DNA from: Euwallacea fornicatus
Taxonomy: Eukaryota; Arthropoda; Insecta; Coleoptera; Curculionidae
Direction of reading: 5' to 3'
Length of the DNA stretch: 64,000 nt
Assembly (NCBI RefSeq): GCF_040115645.1
Contig: NW_027096009.1
Span: forward strand, 62,001-126,000
Part shown: positions 1 through 9,152 of the stretch, one piece after another
Layout: every line of letters begins with the position of its first letter
How positions within the stretch are numbered: the stretch's first letter is position 1
The notes under the pieces: model-generated
What the model was told of the DNA's origin: nothing
What the model saw: the letters and a program-made list of their open reading frames with translations, nothing else
Databases searched by the model: none
Position numbers and translations under genes: made by a program

Positions 1-3
1 TAA

Positions 4-20
4 CTTCGGTCAATGAGGAC
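4..20 (+). other. Imperfect CENP-B-box-like stretch (in every unit; unit 1 shown)
   Basis: Monomer positions 4-20 read CTTCGGTCAATGAGGAC. The published CENP-B box core is nTTCGnnnnAnnCGGGn. The TTCG and the central A match at the correct spacing, and the last block is AGGA where CGGG is expected, so 7 of 9 core bases agree. The stretch recurs in nearly all units. Units of the GACGAC class and the CTTCGTTC class keep the TTCG and A but differ elsewhere. Known biology: CENP-B binding needs the full core in mammals, and plants have no proven CENP-B system. This is a resemblance only, possibly by chance in a 176-bp unit. Confidence 0.2.
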
Positions 21-51
21 CAAATTTCTTAAACAAAGACTCAAATGAACC

Positions 52-64
52 ATCTCGACGAGAT
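52..64. other. Conserved 13-bp dyad ATCTCG-A-CGAGAT (in most units; unit 1 shown)
   Basis: Monomer positions 52-64 form a perfect inverted repeat, six-base arms around a single central A. It carries two of the six CpG sites of the unit. It recurs at 176-bp spacing over most of the window. Recognisable variant classes break it: the GAGACC class (for example 7279 region), the GACAAG class (for example 26281) and the GACGACATC class (for example 33669) each change the right arm, and the CCTTCTCG class (for example 3571) changes the left arm. A short dyad with a one-base centre looks like a site for a dimeric DNA-binding protein, but no protein can be inferred from the sequence. Confidence 0.55.
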
Positions 65-128
65 CTTTACCATGACGATACACATCATGATTGTATCATC
101 TTGAGTTTCCACGAAAAATAGAACATTA

Positions 129-136
129 TGAGCTCA
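129..136. other. Conserved 8-bp palindrome TGAGCTCA (in most units; unit 1 shown)
   Basis: Monomer positions 129-136 are a perfect palindrome containing the hexamer GAGCTC. It is intact in most units. Loss variants are AAGAGCTC (the TACTTAAAGAG class, first seen near 15791), GTGCTC (26704, 30222, 30573), GAGCTAAAAC (3828, 16144, 16500) and single changes at 13510 (GAGCTGAAAC) and 29871 (GAGGTC). It gives the array a regular restriction ladder. No function is shown by the sequence. Confidence 0.5.
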
Positions 137-954
137 AACATACAATTTTTGTGACTTTTCACATGTTGAAGCTCGATAACTTCGGTCAATGAGGATCAAA
201 TTTCTTAATCAAAGAGCCAAATGAACCATCTCGACGAGATCTTTAACATGACGTTACACATCATGATTGTATCATCTTGAGTTTCCACGAAAAATAGAAC
301 ATTATGAGCTCAAACATACAATTTTTGTGACTTTTCACATGTTGAAGCTCGATAACTTCGGTCAATGAGGATCAAATTTCTTAATCAAAGAGCCAAATGA
401 ACCATCTCGACGAGATCTTTAACATGACGTTACACATCATGATTGTATCATCTTGAGTTTCCACGAAAAATACTACTTTATGAGCTCAAACATACAATTT
501 TTGTGACTTTTCACATGTTGAAGCTCGATAACTTCGGTTAATGAGGACCAAATTTCTTAATCAAATACTCAAATGAACCATCTCGACGAGATCTTTAACA
601 TGACGTAACACATCATGATTGTATCATCTTGAGTTTCCACGAAAAATACTACTTTATGAGCTCAAACATACAATTTTTGTGACTTTTCACATGTTGAAGC
701 TCGATAACTTCGGTCAATGAGGACCAAATTTCTTAATCAAAGACTCAAATGAACCATCTCGACGAGATGTTTACCATGACGATACACATCATGATTGTAT
801 CATCTTGAGTTTCCACGAAAAATAGAACTTTATGAGCTCAAACATACAATTTTTGTGACTTTTCACATGTTGAAGCTCGATAACTTCGGTCAATGAGGAT
901 CAAATTTCTTAATCAAAGAGCCAAATGAACCATCTCGACGAGATCTTTAACATA

Positions 955-979
955 ATGATACACATCATATTTGTATCAT
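955..979. other. Variant-class hairpin: ATGATACA / TGTATCAT arms, 9-base loop
   Basis: In units of the CATAATGATAC class, monomer positions 75-82 and 92-99 are perfect reverse complements with nine bases between them. The example is in the unit at 881: left arm 955-962, right arm 972-979. The main classes (GACGTTAC, GACGTAAC) lack the left arm and cannot form it. The GACGATAC class forms only a shorter version. The hairpin class recurs, for example near 3595, 5355, 10635, 20495, 25065, 37735, 54075 and 62180. It is a real sequence dyad. Whether it folds or is bound is unknown. Confidence 0.6.
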
Positions 980-1760
980 CTTGAGTTTCAAAGAAAAATA
1001 GTACTTAATGAGCTCAAACATACAAGTTTTGTGACTTTTCACATTTTGAAGCTCGATAACTTCGGTCAATGAGGACCAGATTTCTTAATCAAAGAGCCAA
1101 ATGAACCATCTCGACGAGATCTTTAAGATGACGTTACACATCATGATTGTATCATCTTGAGTTTCCACGAAAAATAGTACTTTATGAGCTCAAACATACA
1201 ATTTTTGTGACTTTTCACATGTTGAAGCTCGATAACTTCGGTCAATGAGGATCAAATTTCTTAATCAAAGAGCTAAATGAACCATCTCGACGAGATCTTT
1301 AACATGACGTTACACATCATGATTGTATCATCTTGAGTTTCAAAGAAAAATAGTACTTAATGAGCTCAAACATACAAGTTTTGTGACTTTTCACATTTTG
1401 AAGCTCGATAACTTCGGTCAATGAGGATCAAATTTCTTAATCAAAGACTCCAATGAACCATCTCGACGAGATCTTTAACATGACGTTACACATCATGATT
1501 GTATCATCTTGAGTTTCAAAGAAAAATAGTACTTAATGAGCTCAAACCTACAAGTTTTGTGACTTTTCACATTTTGAAGCTCGATAACTTCGGTCAATGA
1601 CGACCAAATTTCTTAATCAAAGACTCAAATGAACCATCTCGACGAGATCTTTAACATGACGTAACACATCATGATTGTATCATCTTGAGTTTCCACGAAA
1701 AATAGTACTTTATGAGCTCAAACATACAATTTTTGTGACTTTTCACAGGTTGAAGCTCGA

Positions 1761-2464
1761 TAACTTCGGTCAATGAGGACCAAATTTCTTAATCAAAGTC
1801 TCAAATGAACCATCTCGACGAGATCTTTAACATGACGTTACACATCATGATTGTATCATCTTGAGTTTCCACGAAAAATAGTACTTTATGAGCTCAAACA
1901 TACAAGTTTTGTGACTTTTCACACTTTGAAGCTCTATAACTTCGTTCAATGAGGACCAAATTTCTTAATTAAAGACTCAAATGAACCATCTCGACGAGAT
2001 CTTTAACATGACGTAACACATCATGATTGTATCATCTTGAGTTTCGACGAAAAATAGTACTTAATGAGCTCAAACATACAAGTTTTGTGACTTTTCACAC
2101 TTTGAAGCTCTATAACTTCGTTCAATGAGGACCAAATTTCTTAATCAAAGACTCAAATGAACCATCTCGACGAGATCTTTAACATAACGGAACACATCAT
2201 GATTGTATCATCTTGAGTTTCCACGAAAAATAGTACTTTATGAGCTCAAACATACAATTTTTGTGACTTTTCACAGGTTGAAGCTCGATAACTTCGGTCA
2301 ATGAGGATCAAATTTCTTAATCAAAGAGCTAAAAGAACCATCTCGACGATATCTTTAACATGACGTAACACATCATGATTGTATCATCTTGAGTTTCCAC
2401 GAAAAATACTACTTTATGAGCTCAAACATACAATTTTTGTGACTTTTCACATGTTGAAGCTCGA
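1761..2464 (+). repeat. Four-monomer segment repeated at 7393-8096
   Basis: Units at 1761 (AAGTCTC), 1937 (AATTAAAG with CTCTATAACTTCGTTC), 2113 (TAACGGAAC) and 2289 (GAGCTAAAAG with GACGATATC) recur in the same order at 7393, 7569, 7745 and 7921, an offset of 5632 bp or 32 monomers. The GAGCTAAAAG/GATATC unit is a rare tag, seen elsewhere only near 16917, which makes the match convincing. The match ends in the following unit, where the copies carry TTTCAAAG and TTTCCACG respectively. Confidence 0.85.
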
Positions 2465-2992
2465 TAACTTCGGTCAATGAGGACCAAATTTCTTAATCAA
2501 AGACTCAAATGAACCATCTCGACGAGATCTTTAACATGACGTTACACATCATGATTGTATCATCTTGAGTTTCAAAGAAAAATAGTACTTAATGAGCTCA
2601 AACATACAAGTTTTGTGACTTTTCACACTTTGAAGCTCTATAACTTCGTTCAATGAGGACCAAATTTCTTAATCAAAGACTCAAATGAACCATCTCGACG
2701 AGATCTTTAACATGACGTAACACATCATGATTGTATCATCTTGAGTTTCCACGAAAAATAGTACTTAATGAGCTCAAACATACAATTTTTGTGACTTTTC
2801 ACATGTTGAAGCTCGATAACTTCGGTCAATGAGGACCAAATTTCTTAATCAAAGACTCCAATGAATCATCTCGACGAGATCTTTAACATGACGTTACACA
2901 TCATGATTGTATCATCTTGAGTTTCAAAGAAAAATAGTACTTAATGAGCTCAAACATACAAGTTTTGTGACTTTTCACATGTTGAAGCTCGA

Positions 2993-4400
2993 TAACTTCG
3001 GTCAATGAGGACCAAATTTCTTAATCAAAGACTCAAATGAACCATCTCGACGAGATCTTTAACATGACGTTACACATCATGATTGTATCATCTTGAGTTT
3101 CCACGAAAAATACTACTTTATGAGCTCAAACATACAATTTTTGTGACTTTTCACATGTTGAAGCTCGATAACTTCGGTCAATGAGGACCAAATTTCTTAA
3201 TCAAATACTCAAATGAACCATCTCGACGAGATCTTTAACATGACGTTACACATCATGATTGTATCATCTTGAGTTTCCACGAAAAATACTACTTTATGAG
3301 CTCAAACATACAATTTTTGTGACTTTTCACATGTTGAAGCTCGATAACTTCGGTCAATGAGGACCAAATTTCTTAATCAAAGACTCAAATGAACCATCTC
3401 GACGAGATCTTTAACATGACGTTACACATCATGATTGTATCATCTTGAGTTTCCACGAAAAATACTACTTTATGAGCTCAAACATACAATTTTTGTGACT
3501 TTTCACATGTTGAAGCTCGATAACTTCGGTCAATGAGGACCAAATTTCTTAAACAAAGACTCAAATGAACCTTCTCGACGAGATCTTTAACATAATGATA
3601 CACATCATATTTGTATCATCTTGAGTTTCAAAGAAAAATAGTACTTAATGAGCTCAAACATACAAGTTTTGTGACTTTTCACATTTTGAAGCTCGATAAC
3701 TTCGGTCAGTGAGGACCAGATTTATTAATCAAAGAGCCAAATGAACCATCTCGACGAGATCTTTAAGATGACGTTACACATCATGATTGTATCATCTTGA
3801 GTTTCCACGAAAAATAGTACTTTATGAGCTAAAACATACAATTTTTGTGACTTTTCACATGTTGAAGCTCGATAACTTCGGTCAATGAGGACCAAATTTC
3901 TTAAACAAAGACTCAAATGAACCTTCTCGACGAGATCTTTAACATAATGATACACATCATGTTTGTATCATCTTGAGTCTCAAAGAAAAATAGTACTTTA
4001 TGAGCTCAAACATACAATTTTTGTGACTTTTCACATGTTGAAGCTCGATAACTTCGGTCAATGAGGATCAAATTTCTTAATCAAAGAGCCAAATGAACCA
4101 TCTCGACGAGATCTTTAAGATGACGTTACACATCATGATTGTATTATCTTGAGTTTCCACGAAAAATAGTACTTTATGAGCTCAAACATACGATTTTTGT
4201 GACTTTTCACAGGTTGAAGCTCGATAACTTCGGTCAATGACGACCAAATTTCTTAATCAAAGACTCCAATGAACCATCTCGACGAGATCTTTAACATGAC
4301 GTTACACATCATGATTGTATCATCTTGAGTTTCAAAGAAAAATAGTACTTAATGAGCTCAAACATACAAGTTTTGTGACTTTTCACATTTTGAAGCTCGA
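2993..4400 (+). repeat. Eight-monomer segment; shorter copy at 8449-9504
   Basis: Units 2993-3520 match 8449-8976 (offset 5456 bp): TACTACTTT units with a TACTC unit in the middle. Units 3873-4400 match 8977-9504 (offset 5104 bp), including the rare AAGATGACG unit with GTATTATC and the GACGAC unit. The two units at 3521 and 3697, the second of which holds the GGTCAGTG, GACCAGATTTATT and GAGCTAAAAC changes, are absent from the other copy. Again the copies differ by exactly two monomers. Confidence 0.85.
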
Positions 4401-6160
4401 TAACTTCGGTCAATGAGGACCAAATTTCTTAAACAAAGACTCAAATGAACCATCTCGACGAGATCTTTACCATAATGATACACATCATGATTGTATCATC
4501 TTGAGTTTCCACGAAAAATAGAACATTATGAGCTCAAACATACAATTTTTGTGACTTTTCACATGTTGAAGCTCGATAACTTCGGTCAATGAGGATCAAA
4601 TTTCTTAATCAAAGAGCCAAATGAACCATCTCGACGAGATCTTTAACATGACGTTACACATCATGATTGTATCATCTTGAGTTTCCACGAAAAATAGAAC
4701 ATTATGAGCTCAAACATACAATTTTTGTGACTTTTCACATGTTGAAGCTCGATAACTTCGGTCAATGAGGATCAAATTTCTTAATCAAAGAGCCAAATGA
4801 ACCATCTCGACGAGATCTTTAACATGACGTTACACATCATGATTGTATCATCTTGAGTTTCCACGAAAAATACTACTTTATGAGCTCAAACATACAATTT
4901 TTGTGACTTTTCACATGTTGAAGCTCGATAACTTCGGTTAATGAGGACCAAATTTCTTAATCAAATACTCAAATGAACCATCTCGACGAGATCTTTAACA
5001 TGACGTAACACATCATGATTGTATCATCTTGAGTTTCCACGAAAAATACTACTTTATGAGCTCAAACATACAATTTTTGTGACTTTTCACATGTTGAAGC
5101 TCGATAACTTCGGTCAATGAGGACCAAATTTCTTAATCAAAGACTCAAATGAACCATCTCGACGAGATCTTTACCATGACGATACACATCATGATTGTAT
5201 CATCTTGAGTTTCCACGAAAAATAGAACTTTATGAGCTCAAACATACAATTTTTGTGACTTTTCACATGTTGAAGCTCGATAACTTCGGTCAATGAGGAT
5301 CAAATTTCTTAATCAAAGAGCCAAATGAACCATCTCGACGAGATCTTTAACATAATGATACACATCATATTTGTATCATCTTGAGTTTCAAAGAAAAATA
5401 GTACTTAATGAGCTCAAACATACAAGTTTTGTGACTTTTCACATTTTGAAGCTCGATAACTTCGGTCAATGAGGATCAAATTTCTTAATCAAAGACTCCA
5501 ATGAACCATCTCGACGAGATCTTTAACATGACGTTACACATCATGATTGTATCATCTTGAGTTTCAAAGAAAAATAGTACTTAATGAGCTCAAACCTACA
5601 AGTTTTGTGACTTTTCACATTTTGAAGCTCGATAACTTCGGTCAATGACGACCAAATTTCTTAATCAAAGACTCAAATGAACCATCTCGACGAGATCTTT
5701 AACATGACGTAACACATCATGATTGTATCATCTTGAGTTTCCACGAAAAATAGTACTTTATGAGCTCAAACATACAATTTTTGTGACTTTTCACAGGTTG
5801 AAGCTCGATAACTTCGGTCAATGAGGACCAAATTTCTTAATCAAAGTCTCAAATGAACCATCTCGACGAGATCTTTAACATGACGTTACACATCATGATT
5901 GTATCATCTTGAGTTTCCACGAAAAATAGTACTTTATGAGCTCAAACATACAAGTTTTGTGACTTTTCACACTTTGAAGCTCTATAACTTCGTTCAATGA
6001 GGACCAAATTTCTTAATTAAAGACTCAAATGAACCATCTCGACGAGATCTTTAACATGACGTAACAAATCATGATTGTATCATCTTGAGTTTCGACGAAA
6101 AATAGTACTTAATGAGCTCAAACATACAAGTTTTGTGACTTTTCACACTTTGAAGCTCTA
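4401..6160 (+). repeat. Segmental block A2 (copy of 1-2112, two monomers shorter)
   Basis: Ten units matching block A1. The first unit (4401) differs from unit 1 at CATAATGATAC versus CATGACGATAC. After the unit at 5281 the block jumps straight to the GACTCC unit at 5457, so the GACCAG and GAGCTAAATG units found at 1057 and 1233 are missing. The right end fades in the unit at 6161, where A1 has TAACGGAAC and this copy has GAAGACC and GTAAC. A third version of the same tag order, with the two extra units kept, starts at 9505. Confidence 0.87.
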
Positions 6161-7216
6161 TAACTTCGTTCAATGAAGACCAAATTTCTTAATCAAAGAC
6201 TCAAATGAACCATCTCGACGAGATCTTTAACATGACGTAACACATCATGATTGTATCATCTTGAGTTTCCACGAAAAATAGTACTTAATGAGCTCAAACA
6301 TACAATTTTTGTGACTTTTCACATGTTGAAGCTCGATAACTTCGGTCAATGAGGACCAAATTTCTTAAACAAAGACTCAAATGAACCATCTCGACGAGAT
6401 CTTTAACATGACGTTACACATCATGATTGTATCATCTTGAGTTTCCACGAAAAATAGTACTTAATGAGCTCAAACAAACAATTTTTGTGACTTTTCACAT
6501 GTTGAAGCTCGATAACATCGGTCAATGAGGACCAAATTTCTTAATCAAAAACTCAAATGAACCATCTCGACGAGATCTTTAACATGACGTAACACATCAT
6601 GATTGTATCATCTTTAGTTTCCACGAAAAATAGTACTTAATGAGCTCAAACATACAATTTTTGTGACTTTTCACATGTTGAAGCTCGATAACTTCGGTCA
6701 ATGAGGACCAAATTTCTTAAACAAAGACTCAAATGAACCTTCTCGACGAGATCTTTAACATAATGATACACATCATGTTTGTATCATCTTGAGTCTCAAA
6801 GAAAAATAGTACTTAATGAGCTCAAACATACAAGTTTTGTGACTTTTCACACTTTGAAGCTCTATAACTTCGTTCAATGAGGACCATATTTCTTAATCAA
6901 AGACTCAAATGAACCATCTCGACGAGATCTTTAACATGACGTAACACATCATGATTGTATCATCTTGAGTCTCAAAGAAAAATAGTACTTTATGAGCTCA
7001 AACATACAATTTTTGTGACTTTTCACATGTTGAAGCTCGATAACTTCGGTCAATGAGGTCCAAATTTCTTAAACAAAGACTCAAATGAACCATCTCGACG
7101 AGACCTTTAACATGACGTTACACATCATGATTGTATCATCTTGAGTTTCCACGAAAAATACTACTTTATGAGCTCAAACATACAATTTTTGTGACTTTTC
7201 ACATGTTGAAGCTCGA
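5457..7216 (+). repeat. Ten-monomer segment repeated at 13905-15664
   Basis: The offset is 8448 bp (48 monomers). Shared rare tags in order are GACTCC, AAACCTACAAG, GACGAC, AAGTCTC, AATTAAAG, GAAGACC (6173 and 14621 regions), AAACAAACAA with AACATCGG (6513 and 14961), GACCATATTT (6865 and 15313) and GAGGTCC with GAGACC (7041 and 15489). A visible difference is at 6791 (GTCTCAAAG) versus the matching place near 15241 (GTTTCCACG), which looks like local conversion. The match stops in the next unit, GACGAC at 7217 versus GAGGAC at 15665. Confidence 0.87.
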
Positions 7217-9152
7217 TAACTTCGGTCAATGACGACCAAATTTCTTAATCAAAGACTCAAATGAACCATCTCGACGAGACCTTTAACATGACGTTACACA
7301 TCATGATTGTATCATCTTGAGTTTCCACGAAAAATACTACTTTATGAGCTCAAACATACAATTTTTGTGACTTTTCACAGGTTGAAGCTCGATAACTTCG
7401 GTCAATGAGGACCAAATTTCTTAATCAAAGTCTCAAATGAACCATCTCGACGAGATCTTTAACATGACGTTACACATCATGATTGTATCATCTTGAGTTT
7501 CCACGAAAAATAGTACTTTATGAGCTCAAACATACAAGTTTTGTGACTTTTCACACTTTGAAGCTCTATAACTTCGTTCAATGAGGACCAAATTTCTTAA
7601 TTAAAGACTCAAATGAACCATCTCGACGAGATCTTTAACATGACGTAACACATCATGATTGTATCATCTTGAGTTTCGACGAAAAATAGTACTTAATGAG
7701 CTCAAACATACAAGTTTTGTGACTTTTCACACTTTGAAGCTCTATAACTTCGTTCAATGAGGACCAAATTTCTTAATCAAAGACTCAAATGAACCATCTC
7801 GACGAGATCTTTAACATAACGGAACACATCATGATTGTATCATCTTGAGTTTCCACGAAAAATAGTACTTTATGAGCTCAAACATACAATTTTTGTGACT
7901 TTTCACAGGTTGAAGCTCGATAACTTCGGTCAATGAGGATCAAATTTCTTAATCAAAGAGCTAAAAGAACCATCTCGACGATATCTTTAACATGACGTAA
8001 CACATCATGATTGTATCATCTTGAGTTTCCACGAAAAATACTACTTTATGAGCTCAAACATACAATTTTTGTGACTTTTCACATGTTGAAGCTCGATAAC
8101 TTCGGTCAATGAGGACCAAATTTCTTAATCAAAGACTCAAATGAACCATCTCGACGAGATCTTTAACATGACGTTACACATCATGATTGTATCATCTTGA
8201 GTTTCCACGAAAAATACTACTTTATGAGCTCAAACATACAATTTTTGTGACTTTTCACATGTTGAAGCTCGATAACTTCGGTCAATGAGGACCAAATTTC
8301 TTAATCAAATACTCAAATGAACCATCTCGACGAGATCTTTAACATGACGTTACACATCATGATTGTATCATCTTGAGTTTCAAAGAAAAATAGTACTTAA
8401 TGAGCTCAAACATACAAGTTTTGTGACTTTTCACATGTTGAAGCTCGATAACTTCGGTCAATGAGGACCAAATTTCTTAATCAAAGACTCAAATGAACCA
8501 TCTCGACGAGATCTTTAACATGACGTTACACATCATGATTGTATCATCTTGAGTTTCCACGAAAAATACTACTTTATGAGCTCAAACATACAATTTTTGT
8601 GACTTTTCACATGTTGAAGCTCGATAACTTCGGTCAATGAGGACCAAATTTCTTAATCAAATACTCAAATGAACCATCTCGACGAGATCTTTAACATGAC
8701 GTTACACATCATGATTGTATCATCTTGAGTTTCCACGAAAAATACTACTTTATGAGCTCAAACATACAATTTTTGTGACTTTTCACATGTTGAAGCTCGA
8801 TAACTTCGGTCAATGAGGACCAAATTTCTTAATCAAAGACTCAAATGAACCATCTCGACGAGATCTTTAACATGACGTTACACATCATGATTGTATCATC
8901 TTGAGTTTCCACGAAAAATACTACTTTATGAGCTCAAACATACAATTTTTGTGACTTTTCACATGTTGAAGCTCGATAACTTCGGTCAATGAGGACCAAA
9001 TTTCTTAAACAAAGACTCAAATGAACCTTCTCGACGAGATCTTTAACATAATGATACACATCATGTTTGTATCATCTTGAGTCTCAAAGAAAAATAGTAC
9101 TTTATGAGCTCAAACATACAATTTTTGTGACTTTTCACATGTTGAAGCTCGA

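Larger units (their letters stand above)
1..176 (+). repeat. Reference monomer (unit 1) with map of conserved and variable sites
   Basis: Used here as the coordinate frame for one unit. Blocks almost invariant across the array are positions 1-8, 21-30 (AAATTT core), 52-59 (CATCTCGAC region), 81-89, 93-106, 113-119 (A-tract), 131-142 and 168-174. Variable sites sit between them: 9 (G or T), 17-20 (GAGGAC, GAGGAT, GACGAC, GACCAG types), 33 (AATCAAAG, AAACAAAG, ATTTAAAG), 38-46 (GACTC, GAGCC, GTCTC, TACTC, GACTCC), 60-66 (GAGATC, GAGACC, ACATC, AAGATC), 71-80 (GTTAC, GTAAC, TAATGATAC, TAACGGAAC, AGATG), 107-112, 121-130, 143-150, 152-157 and 163-167. The A/T tracts at 23-28, 114-118, 146-150 and 156-159 give the unit its AT-rich texture. 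The phase is arbitrary: the true unit boundary, if any, is unknown. Confidence 0.9.
1..2112 (+). repeat. Segmental block A1 (copy of 4401-6160)
   Basis: Twelve units whose tag order matches 4401-6160. Units 1-6 (1-1056) correspond to 4401-5456 at a 4400-bp offset: GAACATT units, a GGTTAATG/ATACTC unit, a TTACCATGACGATAC unit and a TAATGATAC unit with CATATTTG. Units at 1057 (GACCAG) and 1233 (GAGCTAAATG) have no partner. The match then resumes from 1409 to 2112 at a 4048-bp offset (5457-6160), through the GACTCC, GACGAC, AAGTCTC and AATTAAAG units. The two copies therefore differ by exactly two monomers (352 bp) plus a few point changes. Confidence 0.88.

Noticed and set aside
61..66. Restriction-type palindromes (AGATCT, GAGCTC) as functional sites
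   Set aside because: They are useful for a laddering assay but six-base palindromes are expected by chance in a 176-bp unit. Only the longer 13-bp dyad and 8-bp palindrome were kept as features.
84..91. Palindrome ATCATGAT inside each unit
   Set aside because: Perfect but short and AT-rich, and replaced by CATGTTTG or CATATTTG in whole classes, so no separate claim is made.
3725..3955. Open reading frame of 76 codons on the minus strand
   Set aside because: It is satellite sequence read with a GTG start. It is open only because variant bases remove stops: TAATGATAC replaces GTTAC at the start, and GAGCTAAAAC near 3830 turns the usual TGA of this frame into TTA. It spans parts of two monomers, has no ribosome site or promoter context, and no homologous frame in neighbouring units.
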